From Sipunculus nudus (lineage: Eukaryota > Annelida > Sipuncula > Golfingiida > Sipunculidae): a stretch of 64,000 bases of DNA. The notes under the pieces are model-generated. The model saw only the letters and a program-made list of their open reading frames with translations, did not search any database and was not told the origin of the DNA. Within the stretch, counting starts at the first letter, position 1. Each line of letters starts with the position of its first letter. Below are positions 24,802 through 35,999 of this stretch, piece after piece. The DNA lies in assembly GCA_026874595.1 (NCBI GenBank), contig CM049306.1:110494142-110558141 (forward strand), written 5' to 3'. The translations under genes were made by a program, and so were the position numbers.

Positions 24802-24817
24802 AGGTGGCGCCATCTAC
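24802..24817 (+). promoter_or_regulatory. CTCF-like core, copy 7 (subfamily 2)
   Basis: 'gggaggtggcgccatctaca', followed by the subfamily-2 block ('ttttcctggccatcag'). Confidence 0.4.
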
Positions 24818-24944
24818 ACCCCACTTTTCCAGAGACGTTTTCCTGGCCATCAGTTGGGTAGAATAAGGTAACATGGCTGAAAGTTACAAGGTTTGACTAC
24901 TGCTATGCTCGTTTTACTTCCAGTGTTATGTTAACTTATTTCAG

Positions 24945-25150
24945 TGCATTCAGTCATGCTCCTGGTAAAAACCTCAGCTCTCTCCATGCAACCCAGGTTG
25001 GATTCCCTGCATACATATGAATGTGGGTTGTAGTTGTGCATCCAAGGTCAGTGGTTTTCTCTGATCTTCCAGTTTTCTCAGTGATTAGATTACACCATAT
25101 TTGAGCCACAGGCTTTTGTAGGCAATACCCAGCTGGGTAAACCAGGCTTA
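24945..25150 (+). mobile_element. Degenerate tRNA-like SINE candidate
   Basis: 'caacccaggttggattccct' resembles a Pol III B box (GGTTCGATTCC with one or two changes). It is followed by 'ggttttctctgatcttccag', a phrase typical of invertebrate tRNA-derived SINE bodies. No clear A box is seen. Confidence 0.4.
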
Positions 25151-25284
25151 TTCATGAATTACTTGTGAGTAAAAATGTAAAAAATCCAGTCAGTCATTCA
25201 AGTACAATGTTTAAAATGAGCTTAGACTGGTCATCAATTGTGTATGTCAGACTTCCTTCTGAGGACCCAATAATAAAGTCAAAG

Positions 25285-25690
25285 TCACCGGCCTCTGTGG
25301 CTCAAGGGATGGGCACAGGACTCAAAGCCTGGAGATCCAAAGTTCCCATCTCAGCAATGGCAGTGACAATTATCATGGTCAGCCCCCGCCCAGGGTGAGC
25401 CCTCTGCAGGTGTAATGGTAAGGCTGTGCCAAATGGATGCGTTTTTCACTCACATATTAGGGTCTTTTGGCAGTGAGTTCAAATACACACACAGGGCCTG
25501 CAGGTTCAGTAGTTACTGGGCCTGGTTAACACCAGGATATTTAATGAGACAAAACATGTGATACTTCCCTGTCATGTAGTCTGAAACTGAAATGGAATTC
25601 TGCAGATGTACATACACTACAAGATAAAAATAGATTAAAAATGGAGGTAGTGCTGTTATCTGAAAAAAAATAAAACTTTATTTAAAAAAA
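25285..25690 (+). mobile_element. tRNA-derived SINE candidate
   Basis: The first ~75 bp read like a decayed tRNA. An A-box-like 'gtggctcaagggatggg' is followed about 30 bp later by a B-box-like 'agatccaaagttcc'. A unique body of about 250 bp follows, then an A-rich end ('aaaaaaaataaaac', 'aaaaaaaa') near 25660-25690. The length and order fit a SINE. The 77-codon open frame across the head is not a gene. Confidence 0.5.
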
Positions 25691-25829
25691 AGTCAGTCAG
25701 TCTGACTGTGTCTTACTTAAGTGTTCATTGTTTTCTTTTAAGCTGTTTATATAACAGTTACTGTATAATTGAACAAGTCCCCCCTTCATCCTGACCATAA
25801 ATACAAGTAACAATTGACCTGGGGTGTTG

Positions 25830-26550
25830 GAGGCTGTGGTATGTTAGGCTGTGGTGTGTGAGGTGAGGATGTGTTTGGCTGGGGTGTGTGGGGCTGGGGT
25901 GTGTGGGGCTGGGGTATGTGAGGCTTGGATAGGTGAGGCTGGAGTGTGTGAGGCTTCGTGTGGGTGGGTGGGGGTGAGAGGTTCGGGTGTGTGAGGCTGG
26001 AGTGTGTGAGGTGAAGATTTGTTAGGCTGGGGTGTGTTGGGCTGAAGTGTGTTGGGATGGGGTGTGTGAGGCTGGAGTGTGTGAGGCTTGGTGTGCGTGG
26101 CTGGTGGTGTGAGGTTCGGGTGTGTGAGGCAGGGGTGTGTGAGGATAAGTTAGGGTGTGTGAGGTGAAGATGTGTTAGGCTCGATGTGTGAGTCTGGGGT
26201 GTGTGAGGCTGGAGTGTGTGAGGCTGGGGTGTGTGGGGCTGGGGTGTTTGAGGCTGGGGTGTTTGAGGCTAGGGTGTGTGAGGATAAGTTAGGTGATGCT
26301 GGGTGTGAGGCTGGGATAGGTGATGCTGGGTGTGAGGCTGAGATAGATGAGCCTAGAGGTGTGAGGCTGGGATAGGTGAGGCTGGGTGAGAGGCTTGGTG
26401 TGTGAGGCTGGGATGTGTGAGGCTGTGGTGTGTGAGGCTGGGATAGGTGAGGCTGGGTGTGAGGTTGGGATGTGTGTGGCTGGGATAGGTGAGGCTGGGT
26501 TTGAGGCTGGAGTGTGTGAGGCTGGGGTGTGTGAGGCATGGGTGTGACTG
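25830..26550. repeat. G/T-rich minisatellite, ~15-bp unit
   Basis: A degenerate unit 'gtgtgtgaggctggg' is repeated about 45 times, with variants such as 'gataggtgaggctggg'. The strand is strongly purine/GT biased and has many GGGG runs. The minus-strand open frames of 88 and 129 codons (Pro/Ser/His/Thr-rich) are translations of the repeat. Confidence 0.93.
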
Positions 26551-26559
26551 TACAAGCTC

Positions 26560-28740
26560 GCTGAGTTACCTGAAGGAAATTGTTGGATATTGCTCCAGCT
26601 AGTTAAAAATCTGTCATGACTATTGTAAGTTTACATAATCAGGGTGGAATAATGATACCAGATTGATACCCCTTTGATTATTACTGAATTTTACATTTCA
26701 GACATCTTAGTTACAGAGGTATTATTACAGTATCTTGGACTCAAGTGTAAAAAAAAATACTTGTTTATTCACTCTATAATTAATGGTGTAGAAAAATGCT
26801 AATGTAAAAAAAACTGGCTGGCCTGAGCATTACATTACAAGTTCACAGTTCACACTGAACTAAATTCTGAAATAAAATTACAGCCAGTTTTCACTTTGCT
26901 TTTAACCTAATTTTTGTATATACCCATTAAGAAATTTACTTCAATTGAAATAAAGTCTAGAAAATGCTTCATGATAAAACCACAAAATAATATAATTGGC
27001 ATCAAATTTGAGTTAATTGATGGGTTTAAGTATGAGCCTTTTTGGTCAACACTCAAATTAAAGATTCATGTTTTTTGTTTATTTAGTGTATCATTACAAT
27101 TGCTATATATTTTATATATCATACATCTAACACAGATCTTAGTAAGGTTTGATATTAACATAATATAAAAGCATGAAAAACATTACTGTTTATAACAGTA
27201 TTGGACAAGCTAGTTCAAACCAAGAGACTCTATAAAAAAAAATTATATTTACATAAAGGGGGTTATCTCTCCCTTTCTCTCACTTTTTCACAAAGATCCA
27301 GTTCAATGGGTTCAGACATAGTGTAAGAATATCTTTGCATTTAGTTTGACCATTACAATTCCTTATATTCAGACACTCTTGGTTTATATCAAGACACTCT
27401 TGGTTATATTCAGACACCCTTAGTTTTGGCCGATTACTCCTGTAATTAAGATTACTGTAATATGTATATAGAATATAGAACTGGTATGTAGTTCTCATTC
27501 AATAAACCAAATGTTATGGCAAAATCCTAATTTTAAAAATGTGACTCTACACAAATTGAATAGTATATTAACTGTTTAAAATTAACTTCCTAAAAAAATA
27601 TTGTTGTCATAACTTGTCATGCATGGTTGAGAAATAAGTATACTAACCACTGGATGTAATACACCACTGATAGCAACTTATCAGTAATACAGCCATTACC
27701 CATTATATAACATGACTTACAATAAGGTATAACAAATGGCTCTTAGTCTGTCTATTTCAATATTTCTCTGTATTTATGGGAAGTCTGATATGTTTTCTTT
27801 TTACTAATTTAAAAAACCATTTATGCATTTTTATTTTTGTGCATGTTGCATTGTTTCCCTATTATAAAAGACTGTATATGTATTTCATGGAACATATAGA
27901 AATCCAACAGTGAGGTTTATTGGATAACTAAGAGATAAAGTATGGTGCTGTCATAAAGACCTGAGAAGTCTGAGACATGGTGACATCTATTGGTAAACAT
28001 CTGCACTTAATTTCTTATCATAGTTTATGTTACAAGAATTAGCCACTACATCTTACATAAAAAACTTCACACCTGCTTTACATATTCCAAGATCTAGTGT
28101 TATTGAGACAGAGATTCAACAACCCTAGTTAAAAAATAAATATGGTGAAAAATGACTAAAAATGACACAGAGCAATCAAAGCATACAAAACACTCAGAGT
28201 AAGAACTGATGAAAAATAATAGTAATTAAAGAGTTGGCAGCTTGGTTGGGAAGTTGTGTAAACTACCAGTTACTATCTTACCTTATTATTTCTTTTTCCC
28301 TGAGATACAAATTACAGGAAACCACTATTTTATTGCCTGTGCCCGGAGGCTATGTGTTCATTCCTGTTTGTCTGTTTGTGTGTGCATTTGTATGATTGTT
28401 CATAACTTAAACTCTTGCAAACTTGAACAGAATATCGTGAGACTCATTGAGTTTTGGGAATTGTCCAATGAACAATCAAACTCACTTTAAAATACTCAGG
28501 GTTAAACAGAATGCATTTCTGGGATCTGTTTTAAGAGCGAGAAAAAGAACAAAAACAGACATATTAAGAGAAAAAACAGACATCCCTTAAATCACAGAGT
28601 ACAAAACAGAACAAACAATAAATGTTTTAAATAGAATCAAACACAACAATCCAATTAAAGAAATTATAACAGAACACAGAATAACTAATCCCCAAAACAG
28701 ACAAATATCCACACTTAATATCATTATAGATAATAATAAC
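26560..28740. other. Non-coding stretch, no gene seen
   Basis: AT-rich. A 20-21-bp unit 'attcagacactcttggttta' occurs three times at 27366-27425. 'catggtgacatctattggta' near 27977 may be a very decayed copy of the CTCF-like core family. Confidence 0.4.
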
Positions 28741-28741
28741 T

Positions 28742-28810
28742 GATACACCACCCCCACCCCCCCCACCCCCCACCCTCAACATGTTGGACCCCCCCCCCCC
28801 CCCCCCCCCA
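28742..28810. repeat. Poly(C)-rich tract
   Basis: Several C runs are broken by single A bases. The longest is about 18-20 near 28790-28809. Confidence 0.9.
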
Positions 28811-28964
28811 CCAGGCAGAAGTTACTAGGCTACGTGCCACTAAGGCATGTATTCAAGCCAAAATAACTAAAACCTAGATCAAACTCATTAAAACTATTTA
28901 AGCAGCCATGACAAACCACCCTCCATCCCCATATCCCCATCCACTTATGATGAAAGTTATACTT

Positions 28965-29195
28965 AGCACAGATATAGAGGCAAGGTCTGGGCTCTTCGGA
29001 AGATGAGTCAGATCGACCAATATATCTGATAACCTCCCTCATTCAACTCCCCCCCCCCCTTCCCAACTTATTTGACACATCACAATCAAATAACAAAACT
29101 AGAGATTAAGCAGCTCTCTAAAATTAGAACAGATATAGAGCAAAGTTCTGGAGTCTTTGAGAGATGAGTCTTATCAACCAATATATCTGATAAAT
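28965..29195 (+). repeat. Diverged direct duplication (~70 bp, 162-bp spacing)
   Basis: The 'cagatatagag', 'gatgagtc' and 'ccaatatatctgataa' blocks at 28970-29033 recur in order at 29130-29195. Confidence 0.65.
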
Positions 29196-29420
29196 TTAAT
29201 ATATAATAGACTTTTCTCACACAAAAATATAATAAAAATAAATTAGCTATGGAAAGTTCGGTGCATCGAATACTTTCCCAAAAACAGGGTTCAGTTTAAC
29301 TCAACCCCCCCCCCCCCTCAAGTACATCAACAGAATAAACATAGTAAGAAGTAAAGAACCAAAAACCCCTTAAACCAGCAGGAAACCAAGTCCCTGATCA
29401 AGGGAGATCCCAGCGTCAGT

Positions 29421-29789
29421 AATCACAAACAAGCCCGACCAAGGTGGATTGAAGCTGCAGCGGAAGAAGCAAGCACCAACCGATGGGGATCCTAGCTGCT
29501 ACCGACACACAAGAGCTCGACCAAGGGGGGTTGTAGCTGCAGCAATCACAAACAAGCCCGACCAAGGTGGATTGTAGCTGCAGCGGAAGAAGAAAGCACC
29601 AACCGATAGGGATCCTAGCTGCTACCGACACACAAGAGCTCGACCAAGGGGGATTGTAGCTGCAGCAATCACATACAAGCCCGACCAAGGTGGATTGAAG
29701 CTGCAGCGGAAGAAGAAAGCACCAACCGATGGGGATCCTAGCTGCTACCGACACACAAGAGCTCGACCAAGGGGGATTGTAGCTGCAGG
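29421..29789. repeat. 123-bp tandem triplication
   Basis: 'aatcacaaacaagcccgacc' starts at 29421, 29544 and 29667 (the last with one change). The period of 123 is 41 codons, so one minus-strand frame stays open through all copies with a repeated 41-residue block. Inside each unit 'cgaccaaggtggattg' and 'cgaccaagggggattg' form two half-units. There is no evidence for expression. Confidence 0.93.
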
Positions 29790-30469
29790 ACACCAAAACC
29801 AGCAATACAACCGGGCCAGGGGATGAAAACAACTGCACAAGCAGACACCCCCTCCCCCAGACTGTACATAGTATATAGAAATAGATATTGTAGAACAAAA
29901 ATAAAAAAAAATTTTAAAAATGAAAAATTAAAAAATTGACACCATGTACAAAAATGCATTCAGCATAATCACATAGAAAATACTAATAAATACATAAGGT
30001 GATACCAGACCATTACTGAACGTAAAAGCTGAGAAAATAAAATATGATAAGAAAGTTGCACTGAATTATGCTTGCACTTAATTCTATACTACGTATATTT
30101 CAGAGACATCATCAACCAAGTCAGAGGCCTGGATTTTTCTAGTGCACACACGCTTACACACACGCACCTAAACACTTTTTATATCTCTTTGAAAAATAAT
30201 ATATTTAATATGCAGGGAATAACAACATGCGATGACGGGGGTACTCTGGAGGACATGGGAAGCGCAGTGTCATATTTCGAGGACAGACTATCGTTAACAG
30301 CATATGGGTTATATTACAGCGGGTGTTGGTGATGTGGCTTTCCTCGGGTTATGGTGGCATTGTATCTATCGGCTCCATCTAAATCTCATAATTACGCTTA
30401 GGGAGCGCGCAAGGCTGAAGTCTTGACTACAGCAGCCAGTAGCTACTCGATAAAGAAAAACATCTTCAG

Positions 30470-30620
30470 TCAGTCAATGAACAATCGGTCAGATTTTGGT
30501 GTGTATCCGGCACATGATCTGGATCCAGGAAAGTCATTAAGGAATATTCACAAATATACAGTGACTTAGGCATGAATGAATAAGTGAATGGCAGAGACTT
30601 GCATTCACATTCGTTTATTG
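30470..30620 (+). repeat. Dispersed repeat family C, copy 2
   Basis: 'ggtcagattttggtgtgtat', 'gatctggatccagg' and 'gtgaatggcagagacttgca' correspond in order to the copies at 6345 and 60140 (the latter inverted). The minus-strand 121-codon open frame over it is not treated as a gene. Confidence 0.6.
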
Positions 30621-31595
30621 AGTTGTAAACATAATTTCCTTTGCAAATGCGATCTGGTCTAGATCCTGTAAAATTAATTACCGGCAAAGAACGTGGCGCT
30701 AACCAAATTTTTGCCGTAACTCCGTAACAAATGCCGGCAAAATCAGGTGGTCCCGGATTCATTTCGAAGCCTGCCTTGTTGCCGTGTAAAGCTGTCATTT
30801 GAGTAGTTGAAATGTGACACAAAAAGTCCACTGATCAGTTTAACAATTTTGCAAATAGAAAGACATAGGTGTTTATATTTGCCTCATATCGGTTGTAGTT
30901 TTATATGTAATTTCAGAAGTGTACTTTATTTGTCGCCTTCAGATTTCAATGTACAATGGTCAACTTTATTTCCTTTCATCACTCACGACAATCCATTTTA
31001 TGTGCAAATTACTTCCTGGCAATGTACAAAATACGCATTGAGAATAAATAGACATACAATTTACAAACTATACATAAAAACAAAACTCCGTCGTGATATA
31101 TATCAATGTTTATGTATTATTATGAATTTCAAATATTTACATCTTCATGGATATACAAACTGAAATATGTCCATGCACACATAAATATACCCGTGTGCAC
31201 AGAAGTACACATGAAGTAACATTAAACTTAATTAAACTTAGAAACACACAAGCATGTTCACACACTAAATTATTTCCACAATTACATGTGTTCGTGAGAT
31301 GTGTTACAGATACCTTCGAAAATTTCCAGCATATAAATAGATACTTTTTTCGTACAATTCGAAGTTTCTTTGTGCAAACCCCCATCCCCTCTCGTCATGG
31401 ACATGGAACCATGCAATGTTTGAGATAAACATTAATGTTAAAGGAATTTCTTTATGATTTATACCATCACCATAATCTGATCACCAAGGCCCATATCTTA
31501 TCTACCTTGGATCTAATGGGAAAATTAAGAAAATTACTAAAACGTATGAAAGTTGGTGGGACTTATATATTTGAATTGAAATGGCAATAAGATAA

Positions 31596-31988
31596 TTACA
31601 GGAGACAGTGAGGGGTGTGCGTCTTCAGGCATGCACCATTATTTTTACATTTTATCCTTTCCTGGTTCACGGAGTGGTTTTCTTTCACCAGGTGGCGTAC
31701 GTTAGTACAAAGTGACTCTCCACAGAGGTGACTGATGTCCACAGGACTTCCGGTCAGAGGGTCACGCTGGAACACCTCTGGACACTGACGCCTGTGAAGA
31801 AAGTACACGAGCCGGTGTACAGACGTACGCTTAGGACCTTGACGGAACGGGTTCCTCATCCGGCCATACTTATACCTTCCATATTTAATGATGAGCCCAC
31901 CTTGCCAGATGGTACATCCAAATCGTCCTCTGGGGGAACCACTGCGACTATTGATGTAGCGCAGATAAGAGGCAGTGTCAACATTCAT
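31596..31988 (-). CDS. His-Me finger (I-PpoI-like) zinc-loop nuclease domain protein
   Basis: A 130-residue ORF from ATG 31988 to a stop at 31596-31598. Residues 83-128 carry a complete His-Me finger zinc-loop signature: H87, C89, C94, H99, N108, C114, C120, H124, C128. The spacings H-x-C-x4-C-x4-H-x8-N-x5-C are the same as I know for I-PpoI, where the His activates water, the Asn binds the metal and the Cys/His residues hold structural zinc. C25 could supply the remaining zinc ligand. The N-terminal half is basic ('GRYKYGRMRNPFRQGPKR'). The frame is open back to 32060, but a strong acceptor (atatttcacag, AG at about 32014-32015) lies between, so the ATG at 31988 inside a terminal exon is preferred. 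No intron, group I ribozyme or rDNA context is seen. It is either a domesticated metazoan nuclease or part of a mobile element. The substrate is unknown. Confidence 0.72.
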   Translation of the reverse strand: MNVDTASYLRYINSRSGSPRGRFGCTIWQGGLIIKYGRYKYGRMRNPFRQGPKRTSVHRLVYFLHRRQCPEVFQRDPLTGSPVDISHLCGESLCTNVRHLVKENHSVNQERIKCKNNGACLKTHTPHCLL

Positions 31989-32069
31989 GTCAGCATAGAA
32001 AAACAATATATCTGTGAAATATGACTGAATGCAAGAATTTATACCTAGTATGAAAATCATAGAAAAAAA

Positions 32070-33790
32070 AAACAGTCAAAAGTATGAGTAGAAATAAATT
32101 TAGAAAAACATACAATCTGGACTTCAATATGTCGATGGTGTGTGAGACAGGAATGCGTTGACAACTTGACAGTACGCTGAAGGAGCGAGTATATGATTAG
32201 TAACTTTATCAATGGAGTGAGTGTGAACTCTTAAACTAAAGAAAATTTTGAAATGTGCTTATGTTCTGAAATTTTCATTTTATTCCGGCGTCAGATTTTA
32301 AATATTACCTGTTAAATGGTAGACGTGACTGTATGTAATTCTTCCTGTGAATTGGTTACCCTAGGATTCGGAGCGCACAAGGTAACGTACTATACTACAG
32401 GCGGGTTTATACTTCTGTTCACTGTCTTATTTTAAGAAATGCTATTGTCACAGATTCTGTACTAGGTATATATGTAACATAATCTGTGGTGTAGTATTAT
32501 GGTCTGTGCTTGCTTACTGGTCTTGTTGTTTAGTTTACTGCTGCTATTGTAGAACCTTTAACTCTTGTGACATAATTATTGGGAAAAAAACACTGGAATC
32601 AAGTATTTTAGAAGCCTTAGTTATCAATTCATAATAGCAAAGCTTTACTTGTTCAAGTTCAAGAATATTTGTACGTGTTCATGGCGCTAGAAAACAAATT
32701 TTCGCGGAATATAGGTCAGTGTGGCTTAATCATGTGTTTTATAGGTTTAATGATTACGCTTTGTGCCCTGTTAATGGACAAGACAGACGAAAGGACAACT
32801 TAATGGAAGGACCAGATTGTTATTGCTCCGGATGAATGAATGTCGGCTGAGCTAAAATGATAGCGTTATTTACACATGAGGAACATGAGTGCCCTAAATA
32901 AACCATGAAACACTTTGTACTATGAACATATTTGAAAATAGTTTCATTTATAACTTGCCTTAGTCATTCTGTAAAGAAATCAGTTCAGTAAGAATTTCGA
33001 TGTAAATAAAACAGGTGATGTACAAGTACAGGGAACAATATTGTAACATACAAAGTATAAAGAACAAATATGTTAAATACGCATATGTTAAATATACATT
33101 TTTTTTTATTCAGATCTTTTTTTTTTTTTCAACTTCATTTTACATGATTGACTGCAAGACCAGTGGTTCACACTTGGTTGTCTCATTATTCCGAAACATG
33201 CAAGATGGCCATGTGTAAACACGAATCATTTGTGACACATTTTTCCTGTTACTTTCTATTTCATAACAGTTATACATGTCCATACCGATCCGTATCGGGT
33301 AAATTCTCAGACAAGTACGTACCCTGTGGCTTTATTCTTTCCAGCAATGGTCAAGCGGTACATACTTAAGGTAACCTTTATCCGCGCAAAGACTTTACCG
33401 CAAAGGTTTGCCTTCTCCATCCTCTCAAATAAGCTCCTAGCGCCTATTATGTGTTCTAGGGCTGTATGCTTCCCGGGGGGGGGGGGGGGGGGGGGCTGAA
33501 AAAAGCTAAATGTAGTCCGGGAGCTCAATTCTGTACAGGCAAAATAAACCCATCACACAGCCATCACATGTCTGATATGATATTATTGTAGGTGATTAAG
33601 ACTGTAGCCGGGACAACCCGACTCAGTAGGAACTGATAATTTGTCTTGTACGTGCCGTGATACAAACAATATCGATGAATGCAACGCAGTGGTCTTCGAT
33701 CATGTTGCATTCATATTGTGGTAAACAGCCAATTATCTTAACATTAGGCTACGAGTGATTAATTAACACAAGAGAATACATGTTAACTCA
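32070..33790. other. Non-coding stretch with a poly(G) run
   Basis: No gene is seen. A poly(G) run of about 20 lies at 33475-33495. Confidence 0.4.
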
Positions 33791-33793
33791 CAA

Positions 33794-33967
33794 TCAAAAC
33801 TGAAATTCCGTCTCTATGGTAATGATTCATTTCCTGTACGTGTTGCCTGCGTCAAAACTGAAACTCCGTCTCTATGGTAATGATTCATTTCCTGTACATG
33901 TTGCCTGCGTCAAAACTGAAACTCCGTCTCTATGGTAATGATTCATTCCCTGTACATGTTGCCTGCT
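33794..33967 (+). repeat. 58-bp tandem triplication
   Basis: 'tcaaaactgaaactccgtct' starts at 33794, 33852 and 33910 with only a few substitutions. Confidence 0.95.
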
Positions 33968-34774
33968 TCAGGGAACCCTTGTATGCTTGTATTCATGCGG
34001 TCAGAAATTTAACAAACATGAAGTTTAAAAATAAGCTGAGTTTAAACGAAACATTTATCCCCTCATGTTTGGTGTTGTTATAAAGTTCACATAAAAACTG
34101 ACGATTAGTCTGTTGTACGTCTACTGACAGTGTACTTGTACGCCATGAGGCGTTGTCAGAAATGACAAAAATATTTGCTTCCTCATCGAGCGTTAAAGTG
34201 CGTTCCTCGCTGAAGTATGTAACTGCACTCTGCCAGCCTGTAAGCTGTTCGTAGACTCCCTAATGTCAGAGGACCGGAATGGCGCGTGTAAGACTGAAGG
34301 ACTGCCAGGGGGTAGTCCTGTTAAATTGTCTTATCAATGGAAGATAAAGAACAGCGACCCCTTCAATCTTAATATCTTGGCTATTTATTTACCAATTTTA
34401 ACAAAGAATATGTTCTTGAACTGTCTGTTATCGGTCTATCATCATATTTTACAACAGTGTAAATATAAAATAATCTTTGTTGAAGTCGAAATGTCAAGTC
34501 CAATTAAATTTTCTTGATTTTATCATTGGTTTAGCATTAAAATTTAAACTCACCGCTCAGTCTTTCACGATATATGTATGATAAATCTCCCTGAGAAATT
34601 TACACTTGAACACAAGTATTGAAATATGAGAAAAAAAACAGAGAAATGAGAAGATGCTCAACACTAAGACAAGACCTTTCCCAACCACTGATGTTTTAAT
34701 TATTACAGTCTGTTACGTCTCCTGATTACCATTTTTTTCAATGGATTTTTTTATAGTTACATTTCAAATCCTAA

Positions 34775-35255
34775 ATTAGAGTAGAAGATTTACGGGCCTA
34801 TTTTCTACAATGTAAATAAACACATTACTTAAACCTTATTTAAGCGATCCAATTATTTTAAAATAAGAGAAATCAGTCAAAATGTAACAATATATCAGCC
34901 TCACTTGTGGCTGTCAGAGTCACCTGTCACATGCAAATCCAGAATCAGTTGACAGCTGCTGATTGGATGATGCCAGGAAATCACTGAATATTATGACCAG
35001 CTATAGCCAAGGTGGTTACTCGTGCAGGGAGACATTTATGCTGTCCGATTATTGTAAAGAGCAATAGAAAAATAATAGAATTCTTAATTGCTATATCAGG
35101 CCCTCACTTCCATATGCAGCTTTCTAGAAAATTATTTTTAAAAATATGAACTGTTAAAAAAAAGTGGTTGGCACAGTTTACTTGGACTATATAGTGATAA
35201 GTATTGATCGTAATTAGTGGCAGCAGAAACCGCTTCATGTGCCACATTAACGTTT
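34775..35255 (-). repeat. Dispersed repeat family B, copy 1
   Basis: It shares, in order, 'attattttaaaataagagaa', 'acaatatatcagcc', 'cagctgctgattggatga', 'gattattgtaaag' and 'gcagctttctagaaaattat' with 38055-38450. The second half also matches 18775-18960. It lies immediately downstream of the minus-strand exon candidate at 35264-35471. Confidence 0.75.
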
Positions 35256-35263
35256 TTACTTAC

Positions 35264-35471
35264 TTATTTCTGATGAGGCAGGTGTTTGTAGTTCAAGCGA
35301 GTTTCAGGTTCGAGCTCCATAAGGTCAGCTATATATGTACATTCTTTTGTCAAATTATGATATAATTCCTGTTTAAATGGAGGCTTTTCCTCCTGGCTGG
35401 ATACTTCTGTGTTCAGTAATTCTTTTTCCGGGTATACTTCTTCAAGGTATAATAGTTGCTGCGTCAATGAC
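35264..35471 (-). CDS. Candidate terminal exon, protein not recognised
   Basis: It begins after a good acceptor (cgatttatttgcag, AG at 35472-35473) in phase 2. It encodes 68 residues starting 'SLTQQLLYLEEVYPEKELL', with 'ECTYIADLMELEPETRL' near the C-terminus, before TAA. The other two frames are closed soon after the acceptor. The composition is acidic and coding-like. GTAAGT follows the stop codon directly, and the sequence after it is repeat family B. The same arrangement is seen at 38494-38554, whose peptide starts 'YISFTKNLIFFLE'. The two look like products of an exon-plus-intron duplication. The stop could therefore be secondary. I do not recognise the protein. Confidence 0.4.
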
Positions 35472-35999
35472 CTGCAAATAAATCGAAGGAAACATATCAA
35501 AGCGAACTTGGAAACAAAGTCAATTTAAGACCGGCGTTTATTTTTTCTCAGACATTGTTTTGACCGGCCACTCAATAAGGCGGGCGACTTTTTAAGGTCC
35601 GGCGTCTAATCAAGGATATACGGTAAGTCGATAATGTTAAAAGCCCTAACTTTTAGACTATCGTGTTTCTTCTAACCATATACTAGTGATATATTATGGG
35701 GGGGGGGGGGGTCGTGTCTATCTCAAATGTACGAAGTCGCCCTTGATTTCATTGTTGTACACATCAAATCCTCTCAAAAAAGTTTGGGTGACAATCCGAA
35801 ATCTTCATACATTTTGCTACACACCCCCCACTCTGCCAATTGCCGTCCAAGTTTTAAAAGAATGTATCTATATCCATGTTTTCACGGTCAGAGATAATGA
35901 TAAATAATTTCTTTTTGTGATTTTTGTGAATGGAGTCATCAAAATCTCATAGCTATGCAAATAAGGTCCGAAATCATCTTCAAATTGGGTCGTTTATGT

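Larger units (their letters stand above)
18300..24940. repeat. Region of dispersed repeats carrying an AGGTGGCGCCATCTG core
   Basis: Six or seven diverged copies are scattered at intervals of roughly 0.15-1.9 kb. Four share an upstream block ('aagaccagttggcagacttt' or a variant), then 'aaacatttactagg' and the core, followed by 'actcaatggaactaatt' or a variant. Two copies (21132 and 24802) have a different downstream sequence ('ttttcctggccatcaactgg', then 'atgactgag'). An earlier block, 'cctgaggaaatgttattttg', precedes at least three copies by 150-240 bp. This looks like an old, much-decayed dispersed or long-period tandem family. No ORF with homology is present. Confidence 0.65.

Noticed and set aside
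26150-26555. Pro/Thr/His/Ser-rich open frames on the minus strand
   Set aside because: They translate the G/T-rich minisatellite in two frames at once, so neither is credible as a gene.
30194-30332. Possible plus-strand exon after 'atttaatatgcag' with an acidic open frame
   Set aside because: The acceptor is acceptable, but no donor, partner exon or domain supports it.
30466-30831. 121-codon minus-strand ORF
   Set aside because: It overlaps dispersed repeat family C, and no motif is visible.
35264-35471. Rab geranylgeranyltransferase alpha-like tail because of 'LMELEPET'
   Set aside because: The resemblance is limited to a few residues and the following sequence does not fit that family.
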